Shown here: positions 37,188 through 46,061 of the stretch, piece by piece | Position numbering within the stretch: the first letter of the stretch is position 1 | Layout: each line of letters opens with the position of its first letter | Origin: Corticibacter populi | GTDB lineage: Bacteria; Pseudomonadota; Gammaproteobacteria; Burkholderiales; Burkholderiaceae_C | Direction of reading: 5' to 3' | Assembly (NCBI RefSeq): GCF_004217315.1 | Contig: NZ_SGWR01000001.1 | Span: 434,001 to 498,000, forward strand | DNA length: 64,000 nt | The notes under the pieces: model-generated | What the model saw: the letters and a program-made list of their open reading frames with translations, nothing else | The model's database searches: none | Told to the model about the DNA's origin: nothing | Program-made: the position numbers and the translations under genes

Positions 37188-38066
37188 ATGGAATTGCATA
37201 TCCGGCACCTGACGCACAGCTTTGCACTGACGGAGGTGCTCAGCGACATCAACCTCGACCTGCATGCCGGCGAGACGCTGGCGCTGGTCGGGCCATCCGG
37301 GTGCGGCAAGAGCACCTTGCTGCACATCGTGGCGGGGTTGCTGCGGCCTTCGGAAGGGACCTTGGAGTCATCCTTTCGGGGGATTGGCTGCATGTTCCAG
37401 CAACCGCGCCTGATGCCGTGGAAGAACGTGGTGGACAACATCGCCCTGGGCCTCAAGGGCCTGGGCATACCCGCGGGCAGCCGCAGGCGCCAGGGTGCTG
37501 CGCTGGCGTTGCGGATGGGGCTGCTGGAGCGGGATATGGACAAATTCCCGTATGAGCTCTCGGGCGGTATGCAAAGCCGGGTGGCTCTCGCGCGGGCGCT
37601 GGCGACCAGGCCCGACCTGCTACTGCTCGACGAGCCGTTCGCCGCGCTCGATGTGGGCCTGCGCCATGAACTGTATGGCGTCCTGCGCGAGCAGGTGCGG
37701 GGCACGGGTGCCGCAGTGCTGATGATCACGCACGACCTGATGGAGGCGGTCCGGCTGGCCGATCGGCTGCTGCTCATGGCGCCGCATCCCGGCCGGGTGT
37801 TGCGCGAATTCATGGTGCCGCGCCTGCAGGAGCGGCGCAGCGATGACTGGATCTACGGGCAGACGGGCCGGCTGATGCGGATCCGCGAGGTGCGCGAGTG
37901 CTTCGGGCTGCCGCTGCAGCGCGAGGAGGGCGATCATGAGGCCGATCCGACGGCCGCCGATGATGGTGGTGTGCCCGGTGGCATGGACGACGGTGTGCGC
38001 GCGCTGACAGGCGCATCGGCGAACTGCGCTGCGCCACATGGCCATCGCGGAGGGTGCGTGGCATGA
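37188..38066 (+). CDS. ABC transporter ATPase (SsuB/NrtD-like)
   Basis: This 292-residue ATPase has Walker A GPSGCGKS at residues 35-42, CMFQQPRLMPWKNV (Q-loop) near 69, signature LSGGMQSRVALARAL near 125 and Walker B DLLLLDEPFAALD near 145. An atypical tail of about 40 residues follows the ABC core. A 139-base gap separates it from the permease. Its stop overlaps the NnrS-family start (ATGA), tying the transporter to that gene. Confidence 0.92.
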   Translation: MELHIRHLTHSFALTEVLSDINLDLHAGETLALVGPSGCGKSTLLHIVAGLLRPSEGTLESSFRGIGCMFQQPRLMPWKNVVDNIALGLKGLGIPAGSRRRQGAALALRMGLLERDMDKFPYELSGGMQSRVALARALATRPDLLLLDEPFAALDVGLRHELYGVLREQVRGTGAAVLMITHDLMEAVRLADRLLLMAPHPGRVLREFMVPRLQERRSDDWIYGQTGRLMRIREVRECFGLPLQREEGDHEADPTAADDGGVPGGMDDGVRALTGASANCAAPHGHRGGCVA

Positions 38067-39364
38067 AGCGATGGACCAGAGGCTTGATGAAGCGGTGGAC
38101 CACCCATCCGGTGTTCCTGTGCGGCTTTCGGCCGTTCTTCTTCTTCAGCGGCATCGCCGCCTGCGCCCTGATGGGCTGGTGGCTGCTGTCATTGTCGGGA
38201 GTGCCTGCGGTGGCGGCATGGCAGCCTTCGGGGGGCCCCATGCTCTGGCATGCGTGCGAGCTGATCCTGGGTTTTGGCATGGCGGCGGTGGCCGGCTTCC
38301 TGCTGACGGCAGTGCCGGAATTCACCGGCAGCGAGCCGCAGCCGGCATCCCGTCTGCTTTGTGTCGCGGTGCTCTGGCTGCTGGCCCGCCTGGCCTGGTT
38401 GCCGGCGGCCTGGCTGCCATGGGGAGTCGGGATCGGCCTGCTGGCGACCCTGAACCTGGGATTCACGGCTGGCTTGCTGGCACTGCTGCTGCCGGCACTG
38501 TGGCGCGACCGTACCCGCCGCCATCTCAGCTTTGGCTGGGCGCTGCTGGCCATGCTGGCGGTGGAGGCCGGCTTTTTCCTGGCGCTGTACCGGCACGGTG
38601 ATCCCATGGCCTGGCTGCTGCTGGCGATCGGTCTGATGATGGTGCTGATCGTGATTGCCGGCAGCCGCATTTCGATGAACGTGGTCAACCGGCTGGTCGA
38701 GGCAGGCAGACCGGGGCTGGCGGACCATGAAACCGTTGGTTATCTGGCGCGTCCGCCGCGGCGCAATTTCGCCGTGTTCTGCATCTGCCTTTTCAGCGGG
38801 GTGGAGTTCCTCAAGGGGCACGACCTGGTGACGGGCTGGCTGGCGCTGGCGGCGGCGGCGGCCATGTTCAACCTGCTCAATGACTGGCATGTGGGCCGCG
38901 CGCTGCTGTATCGATGGGCGCTGATCCTGTATGCGGGCTACTGGCTGGTGGCGCTGGGCTATGCCGGTATTGGCCTGGCCATGCTGGGCGCACCCTGGAC
39001 GCCATCGTCCGGGCGCCATCTGCTGCTGGTCGGTGCCATGGGCCTGTCCATCTTCACGGTCATGAACATTGCCGGGCGCATTCATGCCGGCCTGTGGCTG
39101 GATGACCGCCGCTGGGTTCCGCTGGCGGCGGCGATGCTGGTACTGGCGGCATTGTTGCGCTGGCTGGCCGGCTGGTTCGCCATGGCGCAGTGGAGCGCCA
39201 TGCTGCTGTTGGTGGCCGGCCTGTTGTGGATGGCCGCATTTGCGCTTTACCTGTGTTTCAGTGCGGCGATCCTGCTGCAGCCCCGCACCGACGGACAGCA
39301 GGGCTGCGCGGAGCCGCTGACGGATGCGCAAGGTCCGCAGGCGATTGCGCACAGGCATCGATGA
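38063..39364 (+). CDS. nnrS: NnrS family haem-copper membrane protein
   Basis: This 433-residue polytopic protein (about 12 helices) resembles NnrS, which protects against nitric oxide stress and is usually controlled by FNR/DNR-type regulators. Signatures are VFLCGFRPFFFFSGIAACAL near residue 17, WHACELILGFGMAAVAGFLLTAVPEFTG near 62 and IFTVMNIAGRIHAGL near 330. The usual WHxHE reads WHACE, so one His is Cys (65). ATG 38063 has GGAGG upstream and overlaps the ATPase stop; GTG 38054 is less likely. Confidence 0.85.
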   Translation: MKRWTRGLMKRWTTHPVFLCGFRPFFFFSGIAACALMGWWLLSLSGVPAVAAWQPSGGPMLWHACELILGFGMAAVAGFLLTAVPEFTGSEPQPASRLLCVAVLWLLARLAWLPAAWLPWGVGIGLLATLNLGFTAGLLALLLPALWRDRTRRHLSFGWALLAMLAVEAGFFLALYRHGDPMAWLLLAIGLMMVLIVIAGSRISMNVVNRLVEAGRPGLADHETVGYLARPPRRNFAVFCICLFSGVEFLKGHDLVTGWLALAAAAAMFNLLNDWHVGRALLYRWALILYAGYWLVALGYAGIGLAMLGAPWTPSSGRHLLLVGAMGLSIFTVMNIAGRIHAGLWLDDRRWVPLAAAMLVLAALLRWLAGWFAMAQWSAMLLLVAGLLWMAAFALYLCFSAAILLQPRTDGQQGCAEPLTDAQGPQAIAHRHR

Positions 39365-39422
39365 TGGCGGGCCTGCCGCCGGGCAGCGCGGTTACACGCA
39401 GCACGGCATCATGAGCAGGTTC

Positions 39423-40187
39423 TTACAGCAGGTTGCAGCATTCGAACAGGCTGCCGCTCAGGTTGCTGGCCGGGCGCGTGCGGATGAAATGCAGGTTCGG
39501 TGGCGGCAGACCCACTTCGTGGCAAAGCGCGACGGGGTCCAGCAGGACGAGTTCACGCTGCCGGCCGGTGCCGATCAGCCCGCGCCGCCTGAATTGCGCC
39601 AGATGCCGGGAGAATGTCTCGGGCGTGATGTTCAACTGGCGGGCAATCACGTTGTGGCTGTTGTTGAGCTGCAGCCAGGCAGTGCCCTGCTGGGCATGCA
39701 CATCCATCAGGTAGCTCACGAGGCGCTGCGCCGAGTTGGTGATGGTGAGCAGGTCGATGCGGTTGACCGCCTGGAGGATGCGGCTGGAGAGAATCTCGAC
39801 CAGCGAGTAGGCAAAGTCTGCGGATTGCCGTGTCAGTGACAGCAGCAGTTCCCGTGGCAGGCGCTGCAACCTGCAGTCCTGCTCGGCGACAGCCGAGAGC
39901 GGGTAGTGGCAGGGCTGTGCATACATCACGGTTTCGGCCACCAGTGCGCCGGCTTCGAGCGAGCGGAACACCTTGCTCTCGCCCATCAGGCTGGGGCTGT
40001 AGAGCGTGAGGGTGCCCGACTCCAGCCAATAGAAGTAGCGGGCCTCGTCACCTGCGATGAACAGGTGTTGCTGGGCATACAGCTGCACCGGTGTGGCGCT
40101 GTGGGCCAGCGCCGTCAGCAACTGTTGGCTGGCCTTGGAGAAGGTGGGCGATCGGGAGAGCGCCACCGTCAGTGATGTGTTGCTCAT
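39423..40187 (-). CDS. Crp/Fnr family regulator, Dnr-like
   Basis: This 254-residue protein has an N-terminal cyclic-nucleotide-type beta-barrel (about 20-135), a long dimer helix (LVEILSSRILQAVNRIDLLTI) and a C-terminal winged helix with HNVIARQLNITPETFSRHLAQFRRRGLI near residue 192. The E-xx-SR pattern (ETFSR) in the recognition helix is that of FNR/DNR proteins reading TTGAT half-sites. No N-terminal cysteine cluster is present, so it is unlike oxygen-sensing FNR and more like nitric oxide-sensing Dnr. It faces nnrS convergently. The open frame extends to 40217; ATG 40187 is preferred. Confidence 0.85.
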   Translation of the reverse strand: MSNTSLTVALSRSPTFSKASQQLLTALAHSATPVQLYAQQHLFIAGDEARYFYWLESGTLTLYSPSLMGESKVFRSLEAGALVAETVMYAQPCHYPLSAVAEQDCRLQRLPRELLLSLTRQSADFAYSLVEILSSRILQAVNRIDLLTITNSAQRLVSYLMDVHAQQGTAWLQLNNSHNVIARQLNITPETFSRHLAQFRRRGLIGTGRQRELVLLDPVALCHEVGLPPPNLHFIRTRPASNLSGSLFECCNLL

Positions 40188-40268
40188 GGCTTGCCGTGTG
40201 CGGGAAAAGCCGGTCATGACCGGCCAGAAGATGTGTGCCCGGAATCATAGCCCTGCTGCCGACATTCT

Positions 40269-40289
40269 GTAAATGAGAAACATTATTTA
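40269..40289. promoter_or_regulatory. Fur-like site upstream of the Crp/Fnr gene
   Basis: GTAAATGAGAAACATTATTT resembles the Fur consensus, keeping AATGA, AA and CATTAT. It is in the gap between the PCuAC gene end and the Crp/Fnr start, about 85 bases upstream of the latter. The match is imperfect, so this is a candidate only. Confidence 0.45.
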
Positions 40290-40419
40290 TTTGACCGCTG
40301 GGTGAAGGCGTGTGCGCTTACCCGTTCGGCCGAACTCGATCGTTGAGCCGACCGGCGCCAGCAACGTCTTCGTGCCCCGGCCGCCTGGGCCTGGCGACCG
40401 GGGCGGGGCTTCGGCGTCG

Positions 40420-40938
40420 TCAGTGGTGGCTGTGTCCGTGCGTTGCGGCGCCATCCCTGGGTTCCTCCACCCACACTTCGACCGGCACGCTGCCGGCATG
40501 CTCGAACTGGATGGTCAGCGGGAACCGGTCGCCGGCCTTCAAGGGCTGCTCGAGTTCGAGCAGCATGACGTGCAGCTTGTTGCCCTCGCCGAGCTTGACG
40601 TGGCCGCCAGCGGGCACGTCCACTCCGTCGACCTTGAACATGCGCATCACGCCACCTTGCATGTCCATGTCATGGATTTCCGTGTGCTTGGCGACCTCGG
40701 ACTGCACGCCGATGATGCGATCACCCGTGCTGCCGGCGTTGTTCACGCCGAACCAGGCCGAGCCATTGAGCTGGCCGGGACGGCTTGGACGTGCGTAGGG
40801 GTGCGTGATTTCCAGGTCGCCGGACTTGAATTCATGGGCGTGGCCGAGTGTGGCGGCCATCATGGCGCCGCACAGCAGCAGGCAATGGCTGACGCGGGTG
40901 ATGCGGGCGATGCGGGGAAGACAGATGCGTTGAGTCAT
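40420..40938 (-). CDS. Periplasmic copper chaperone PCu(A)C
   Basis: This 172-residue exported protein has a signal peptide ending near ATLGHA (about residue 34) and the PCuAC/DUF461 domain. It shows the copper site H(M)x10Mx21HxM: IHDMDMQGGVMRM near residue 90 and NKLHVMLLEL near 122. A His-rich C terminus (GHSHH) adds metal ligands. PCuAC proteins deliver Cu(I) to cytochrome oxidase or nitrous oxide reductase assembly. An AAGGAA site precedes ATG 40938. It follows the copper receptor gene by 53 bases, so the two probably form an operon. Confidence 0.92.
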   Translation of the reverse strand: MTQRICLPRIARITRVSHCLLLCGAMMAATLGHAHEFKSGDLEITHPYARPSRPGQLNGSAWFGVNNAGSTGDRIIGVQSEVAKHTEIHDMDMQGGVMRMFKVDGVDVPAGGHVKLGEGNKLHVMLLELEQPLKAGDRFPLTIQFEHAGSVPVEVWVEEPRDGAATHGHSHH

Positions 40939-40991
40939 GGTGTATTCCTTTTCTGTGCAAGAAGTGTGAGGGAGATGTCGGGAGTGTGGTT

Positions 40992-43139
40992 TCAGTCGAA
41001 GCGGATGTCCGCGCGTACCCAGACGGTGCGGCCCGGCTCGTTGATGCGGGTGCTGCCGGCGTAGCCGAAGCCGGCGTTGCCCGCCAGGTTCAGGTGCTCG
41101 GCATAGGTCTTGTCCAGCAGATTGTCGATGCCGGCGGTCAACCCGATGCGGGGGCTGATGGCATGGCCGATGTTGAGCGAGAGCACGCCAAAACCGGCGC
41201 TGGGGCCGAAATCCTGCCCGACCACGTTGCCCAGGCCGTCGGCATGGCGATGCTGGGCCGCAACCACGCGCCAGAGCAACCCGCCGGTCCATGGCCCTTG
41301 CTCATAACTGGCGCCCAGGCGCAGTTCCAGCGGCGGGGTTTGCGGCAGTGGCTGGCTGTCGGTGCGGTTGCGGGCCCAGATGTAGGCCAGCGAGCCCTGC
41401 GCAGACCAGCCGGCGCCGATGCGGCGTTGCAGGCCCAGTTCGAGGCCGGCGGTGCGGGCATCGACGTTGCGGACCATGCTGCTGCCACTGCGATAGTCGA
41501 ACAGAATGTAGTCTCTGACCTGACCTGCGTAGGCCGAAGCCCAGGCCTGCCAGTCATCGCTGCGGTGCTGGATGCCGATGTCGATCTGCGTGGTGCGTTC
41601 CGGTTGCAGCCAGGCGTAGGCGTTGCCACTGGCCGCCGCGCTGTTGCCGGGCGAGACCAGCTCCCAGTAGTCCGGAAAACGCTCGACGTATCCGATGCCG
41701 GCATACACCGTGGTGGCGTTTGCCGCCGTCTGGTCTGCCAGATCGCGCTCCCAGCGCAGGAAGCCGCTGGGCAGGGAGTCGTTGCGTTTCGTTGCCACGG
41801 ACATACCGGTGCTGGCTCCGCCCATCCCTCCCATACCGCCCATGCTGCTGGTGGCTGCATAGCGCGTGGCTCGGGTACGGTCCATGCGCAGGCCGCCAAT
41901 GACGCGCTGCGCTTCGCTGGCATGCCAGGTCAGTTCGCCGAACAGGCCCGTGTTGGTGCTCTCGAAGTCGCGCACCCGGGGCTTGCTGGAGTAGGGGGCG
42001 CTGGGACTGCCGCTGCGCGCGCTGTGTCTGCTGCGCGTGTGGTCCACGCCGGCCTCGAGCAGCCAGTCCTGTGCCAGTCGCAATGTGGCGCTGGCGCGGC
42101 CGCCGCGGGTGCGGCGATCCGGGTTCGAGGCCATGGGCATGGACATGCCGCTGCCCGGCGTGAAGGTACGCAGCGAATAATTGTCCATCACATGGTCGGC
42201 ATGGTTGGCGTAGAGTTGCGCTTCCACCTTGGCCAGCAGGGTGGAGATTTCCTTCTTCTCGAAACGCAGACCCAGGCTGCGCCGCTTGAACTGGCTGCCA
42301 TCCATGCCGCGACCGCCATAGCGGGCTTCGCCATCGCCCGCACCGGCACTCAGTTCCAGCAGGGTGCGCGGGTCGGGTGTAACGCCCAGGCTGGCGTCGA
42401 CGTTCCACTTGTCCCAGCTTGAGGGCACTTTGCGACCATTGCCATCGCGGTAGTCCTGCCCATGGGAGCGGTTGGCGGTGAGGCGGCCATAAATCTGCCG
42501 GTTGCCGGCGCTCACGTCCACCACCTGGTCGTTGCGTCCCGCACTGGCGCCCAATACGCTGGCGCGGCCGCGTACGCCCGGCGCCTCGAACACCGGGGGC
42601 TTGCGCTCGAAGCGCACCACGCCTGCCGAGGCGCCCGGCCCCCACAGCACGGTCTGTGGTCCTTTGGTGACGACCAACTCGTCGAAGGTGTCGGGCGAGA
42701 GGTAGGAGCTGGGCGAATCCATGCGGGCCGGGCAGGCCCCCAGCAGGGTCGCACCATTGGCGAGGATCGGCAGGCGCGAGCCGAACTGGCCGCGAAACAC
42801 CGGGTCGCTGTTGGATCCGCCGCTGCGGATCGCGGAAAAGCCGGCAATGGTCTTGAGGTAATCCGCTGCGTCGCTGGCAGGCATGGGTTGGCGTGGCCGC
42901 CGCGGGTCCGTCACGACGGTGCCGGGCGCCGTCTCGGGCGTGGCCGTGATGACGACCTCGGCCAGCTGGCCGCTGCGGTTTGCCCGGTCGTGGTCGTGGC
43001 TGTGGTACGAAGCGTGTTCGCGGCCTGCTTCAGCATCTGTCGATTGCGCCAGCACGGCATGAGTGGCCAGCAGGCAAAGGGATGCCAGCATGATTGGCCG
43101 CGGGCGCACCGGAGCACGGGGGGAGAGGGAAAAGGGCAT
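40992..43139 (-). CDS. TonB-dependent copper receptor (OprC/NosA family)
   Basis: This 715-residue outer-membrane receptor has a signal peptide, a His-rich segment (HASYHSHDHD near residue 43), a TonB box (EVVITATPE) and the OprC/NosA hallmark LLGACPARMDSPSSYLSPDT near residue 131, which holds the CxxxM copper ligands. Met-rich loops (GSGMSMPM near 330; SSMGGMGGMGGASTGM near 432) also suit copper. Such receptors import copper under limitation and support copper enzymes of denitrification. A PCuAC chaperone gene follows and a DUF2946 gene lies upstream. Confidence 0.93.
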   Translation of the reverse strand: MPFSLSPRAPVRPRPIMLASLCLLATHAVLAQSTDAEAGREHASYHSHDHDRANRSGQLAEVVITATPETAPGTVVTDPRRPRQPMPASDAADYLKTIAGFSAIRSGGSNSDPVFRGQFGSRLPILANGATLLGACPARMDSPSSYLSPDTFDELVVTKGPQTVLWGPGASAGVVRFERKPPVFEAPGVRGRASVLGASAGRNDQVVDVSAGNRQIYGRLTANRSHGQDYRDGNGRKVPSSWDKWNVDASLGVTPDPRTLLELSAGAGDGEARYGGRGMDGSQFKRRSLGLRFEKKEISTLLAKVEAQLYANHADHVMDNYSLRTFTPGSGMSMPMASNPDRRTRGGRASATLRLAQDWLLEAGVDHTRSRHSARSGSPSAPYSSKPRVRDFESTNTGLFGELTWHASEAQRVIGGLRMDRTRATRYAATSSMGGMGGMGGASTGMSVATKRNDSLPSGFLRWERDLADQTAANATTVYAGIGYVERFPDYWELVSPGNSAAASGNAYAWLQPERTTQIDIGIQHRSDDWQAWASAYAGQVRDYILFDYRSGSSMVRNVDARTAGLELGLQRRIGAGWSAQGSLAYIWARNRTDSQPLPQTPPLELRLGASYEQGPWTGGLLWRVVAAQHRHADGLGNVVGQDFGPSAGFGVLSLNIGHAISPRIGLTAGIDNLLDKTYAEHLNLAGNAGFGYAGSTRINEPGRTVWVRADIRFD

Positions 43140-43402
43140 GGCAGTCCATTTCTGGGGGGCACAGGCCGATGCCGCAGGGCGGTCTGAATGGGCCGGTACC
43201 GGGAACTGTTCGAAGTCCCGGACGTTCCTCGGCGAGGGTATGGGCCTGTCCTGTCATGCCGCCATGCTCCGTCGACCCGATTGGGATGGCGGCAGCTGGC
43301 AGGACAGGCAAACCCACGGCCTCATGGGCAGCGAGAAGACGTCGGGGAAGTGGCGTTTTGCCGAAGGGCCTGCGCACGGGTCACGCAGCAGGCGCGGCGG
43401 CA

Positions 43403-43837
43403 TCAGAACAGCGCCGGTGGGGCCCTTGGCGGGCTGGCCGGCCAGGCCCGCCGGGGGCTGCGCGGCCATGGCCGCGCAGCTGGCGGCCACTCGCTGGCCT
43501 GCGCTTCGGCCGCCAGCCAGGCAACCGTTGCCGTGGCCGGAGGCAGGGCCAGCAACGCCTCATCGCTGAGAAAACAGTACAGGCAATGCGCCATGCCGGC
43601 GTGAGCCGGCGCCGGCACGTCCTCGAACGCTTCCAGTGGACTGGGCATGCCGCCGTCCATGCGCACGTACTCGACACCGTGCGTGGTGCAGACCTCGAGC
43701 CAAGGAGCCGCTGCCGTGCCTTGAGAGGCCGGAGCCTGCATGCCCCAGGCCTGCGCAATCGGCCAGAGCATGCCCAGCAGCATGGTCAGAATGACCAGCC
43801 GGTTCATCAGGGCAAGGCGTGCGCGGAAGATCGTCAT
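43403..43837 (-). CDS. DUF2946 family protein, copper-associated
   Basis: This 144-residue protein has one N-terminal hydrophobic segment (about 10-30), WLEVCTTHGVEYVRMDGG near 46, HCLYCFLSDEAL near 84 and a Pro/Arg-rich end (PRAPPALF). The Cys/His pattern is typical of DUF2946, commonly found in front of OprC-type receptors and PCuAC genes. ATG 43807 (MNRLVILTML) is an alternative start. A 263-base gap to the receptor gene shows no obvious feature. Confidence 0.82.
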   Translation of the reverse strand: MTIFRARLALMNRLVILTMLLGMLWPIAQAWGMQAPASQGTAAAPWLEVCTTHGVEYVRMDGGMPSPLEAFEDVPAPAHAGMAHCLYCFLSDEALLALPPATATVAWLAAEAQASEWPPAARPWPRSPRRAWPASPPRAPPALF

Positions 43838-44002
43838 GGAGAAAATGGTTGCGGAGGCGCCGGCGCATTATGGCGGTGCGGTTGCAACAGTGTCAACGCA
43901 ATCGCCCGCCCGATGGCCGTCTTGCCTATACTAGGTCGGAGTGCGCCACCGGATGCGCCATTTTCGTGGTCATGGACAGCAATCGAGCAAAGGAGATCAT
44001 CG

Positions 44003-44695
44003 ATGTCAGGTTTTCAGGAATTGCAAAGCGCGGATGGCTTCCGCTTCCCGGCCTATGTGGCCCAGCCCAAAGGAGCGCCCAAGGCCGCACTGGTGGTGCT
44101 GCAGGAGATTTTTGGCGTGAACTCGCACATCCGTTCGGTGGCCGACCGCCTTGCCGCGGAAGGTTTCCTGGTGGTGGCACCGTCGACCTTTGCGCGGGTC
44201 AAGAGCGGGGTCGAGCTGGGCTACACCGAGCAGGACATGCAGGACGGCTTTGCCATCAAGACGGCGGTCGATGCGTTGCCGGCGCCCGGCGTGCTGCGGG
44301 ACATCCAGGCCGCCATCGACTTTGCCGCCGGCGCGCAGCCGGGCAAGGTAGGCATCACCGGCTTTTGCTGGGGCGGGCTGCTGACCTGGCGCGCGGCTGC
44401 GGAGCTCAAGGGCCTTTCCGCCGCCGTGACCTACTATGGCGGCGGCATGACCGGTGAGGAAGAGATTGCCCGCCAGCCCCAGGTGCCGGTGCTGGCGCAT
44501 TTCGGCGACAAGGACCACTGGATTTCGCTCGAGAGCGTCGAAGCTTTCCGCAAGGCCCATCCGGACGTGATCGTGCATGTCTACGAGGCCGACCACGGCT
44601 TCAATTGCGACCAGCGCGGCTCCTACGATGAGGCCGCGGCGAAACTGGCCTGGGGACGCACGCTGGACTTCTTCACGCAGCATCTGGTGGGCTGA
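44003..44695 (+). CDS. Dienelactone hydrolase family protein
   Basis: This 230-residue alpha/beta hydrolase has ALVVLQEIFGVNSHIRSVADRLA near residue 29, the nucleophile Cys in GITGFCWGGLLTWRA near 115, the acid in FGDKDHWI near 171 and the catalytic His in YEADHGFNCD near 194. The Cys nucleophile is that of carboxymethylenebutenolidase-type enzymes; the actual substrate is unknown. An AAGGAG site is 7 bases before ATG 44003. A strong terminator follows. Confidence 0.93.
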   Translation: MSGFQELQSADGFRFPAYVAQPKGAPKAALVVLQEIFGVNSHIRSVADRLAAEGFLVVAPSTFARVKSGVELGYTEQDMQDGFAIKTAVDALPAPGVLRDIQAAIDFAAGAQPGKVGITGFCWGGLLTWRAAAELKGLSAAVTYYGGGMTGEEEIARQPQVPVLAHFGDKDHWISLESVEAFRKAHPDVIVHVYEADHGFNCDQRGSYDEAAAKLAWGRTLDFFTQHLVG

Positions 44696-44720
44696 ATCTG
44701 CGGCCGTCGCGTGCGCGTTT

Positions 44721-44757
44721 CCAATAGAAAACCCCGCATGGCGGGGTTTTCTATTGG
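44721..44757. terminator. Bidirectional terminator between convergent genes
   Basis: CCAATAGAAAACCCCGC and its perfect complement form a 17-base stem around ATG, with A and T tracts inside the stem that serve both strands. It separates the hydrolase gene from the BMP transporter operon. Confidence 0.9.
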
Positions 44758-44801
44758 TCACTGGCTGGCCGGCCGCGCACAGGCGGCGGGCAGACCGGAC
44801 A

Positions 44802-46004
44802 TCAGTTGCTGCCGGGCACGCTGCCTTCGACACCCTTGACGTAGAACTTGATGCCACTGAGGAACTGGTCGTCGGCGACCTGGTCGGCGGCGAGCACTTC
44901 CTGGCCGTCCTGACCGAGGATCGGGCCCTTCCAGATGTGGTAGGTACCTTCCTTGAGGCCTTGCTTGACGGCCGCGACCTTGTCCTTGATTTCCTGAGGA
45001 ATGTCATCGGCGAGCGAGACCAGGTCGATGGTGTCTTCCTTGACGCCCCACCAGCTGCGCTGGCTGGTCCAGGTACCGTCCAGCGCGGCCTTGGCAGCGT
45101 GGATGTAGTAGGGTCCCCAGTTGATCACGGCCGAGGCCAGGTGGGCCTTGGGTCCATAGGCGGTCATATCCGAATCCCAGCCGAAGGCACGCTTGCCATG
45201 CTCCTGGGCGGTTTTCAGCACGGCCGGCGAATCGGTGTTCTGGAACAGGACGTCGGCGCCGTTGTTGATCAGCGTCGTGGCGGCCTCGGTTTCCTTGGGT
45301 GGATTGAACCACTCGTTGACCCAAACCACCTTGGTGGTGACGGCCGGATTGACGCTTTGCGCACCCAGCGTGAAGCTGTTGATGTTGCGGATCACTTCGG
45401 GGATCGGCACCGAGCCGACGATGCCCAGCACGTTCGACTCGGTCATGGCACCAGCGATGATGCCGGCCATGTATGCGCCTTCATAGGTACGGCTGTCGTA
45501 GGTGGAGAGATTGGCGGCGGTCTTGTAGCCTGTGGCGTGCTCGAACTTCACGTCCGGGAAGTCCTGGGCGATGCGCACCATGTATTCCATGTAGCCGAAG
45601 GTGGTGCCGAAGACCAGCTGATTGCCATCGGCGGCGAAGCCGCGCAGCACGCGCTCGGCATCGGCGGATTCGGGCACGCTCTCGACGAAGCTGGTCTGCA
45701 CCTGGTCGCCCAGAGCAGCCTCCAACGCCTTGCGGCCATTGTCGTGCGCGAAGGTCCAGCCGCCATCGCCAACCGGGCCGACATAGGCGAAGGCGATCTT
45801 CAGCGGAGCCTTGGTCTCGGCCTTGGCTTCGGCCGCAGGAGCTTCGGCGCTGGCGGGCGCTGCCGCGGCGGGGCTGCTGCTGGGCGCTGCCGGGGCGGCG
45901 GGGGGCGCAGGCGGCTCCTGCTTGCCGCAGGCGCTCAGCGCCACGGCGGCAAACAGGGCCGTCAGCGAGAGTGGCATCACGCGGGATGTGCTGGGAAGGT
46001 TCAT
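44802..46004 (-). CDS. BMP family ABC transporter substrate-binding lipoprotein
   Basis: This 400-residue lipoprotein (lipobox LSAC, Cys 26) has a Pro/Ala-rich linker (about 28-66) and a BMP/PnrA-like domain: KIAFAYVGPVGDGGWTFAHDNGR near 69, NQLVFGTTFGYMEYMVRIAQDFPDVKFEHATG near 125 and GAYMAGIIAGAMTESNVLGIVGSVP near 176. PnrA-type proteins bind purine nucleosides; the permease/ATPase set behind it agrees. It is the first gene of a four-gene minus-strand operon order interpreted as binding protein, then upstream permeases and ATPase on the same strand. Confidence 0.9.
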   Translation of the reverse strand: MNLPSTSRVMPLSLTALFAAVALSACGKQEPPAPPAAPAAPSSSPAAAAPASAEAPAAEAKAETKAPLKIAFAYVGPVGDGGWTFAHDNGRKALEAALGDQVQTSFVESVPESADAERVLRGFAADGNQLVFGTTFGYMEYMVRIAQDFPDVKFEHATGYKTAANLSTYDSRTYEGAYMAGIIAGAMTESNVLGIVGSVPIPEVIRNINSFTLGAQSVNPAVTTKVVWVNEWFNPPKETEAATTLINNGADVLFQNTDSPAVLKTAQEHGKRAFGWDSDMTAYGPKAHLASAVINWGPYYIHAAKAALDGTWTSQRSWWGVKEDTIDLVSLADDIPQEIKDKVAAVKQGLKEGTYHIWKGPILGQDGQEVLAADQVADDQFLSGIKFYVKGVEGSVPGSN

Positions 46005-46061
46005 GTCAATGGCTCCAGGGTGTCAAAAAACAGGGAATCGATGCGCTGCGGCCCGCTGGTC

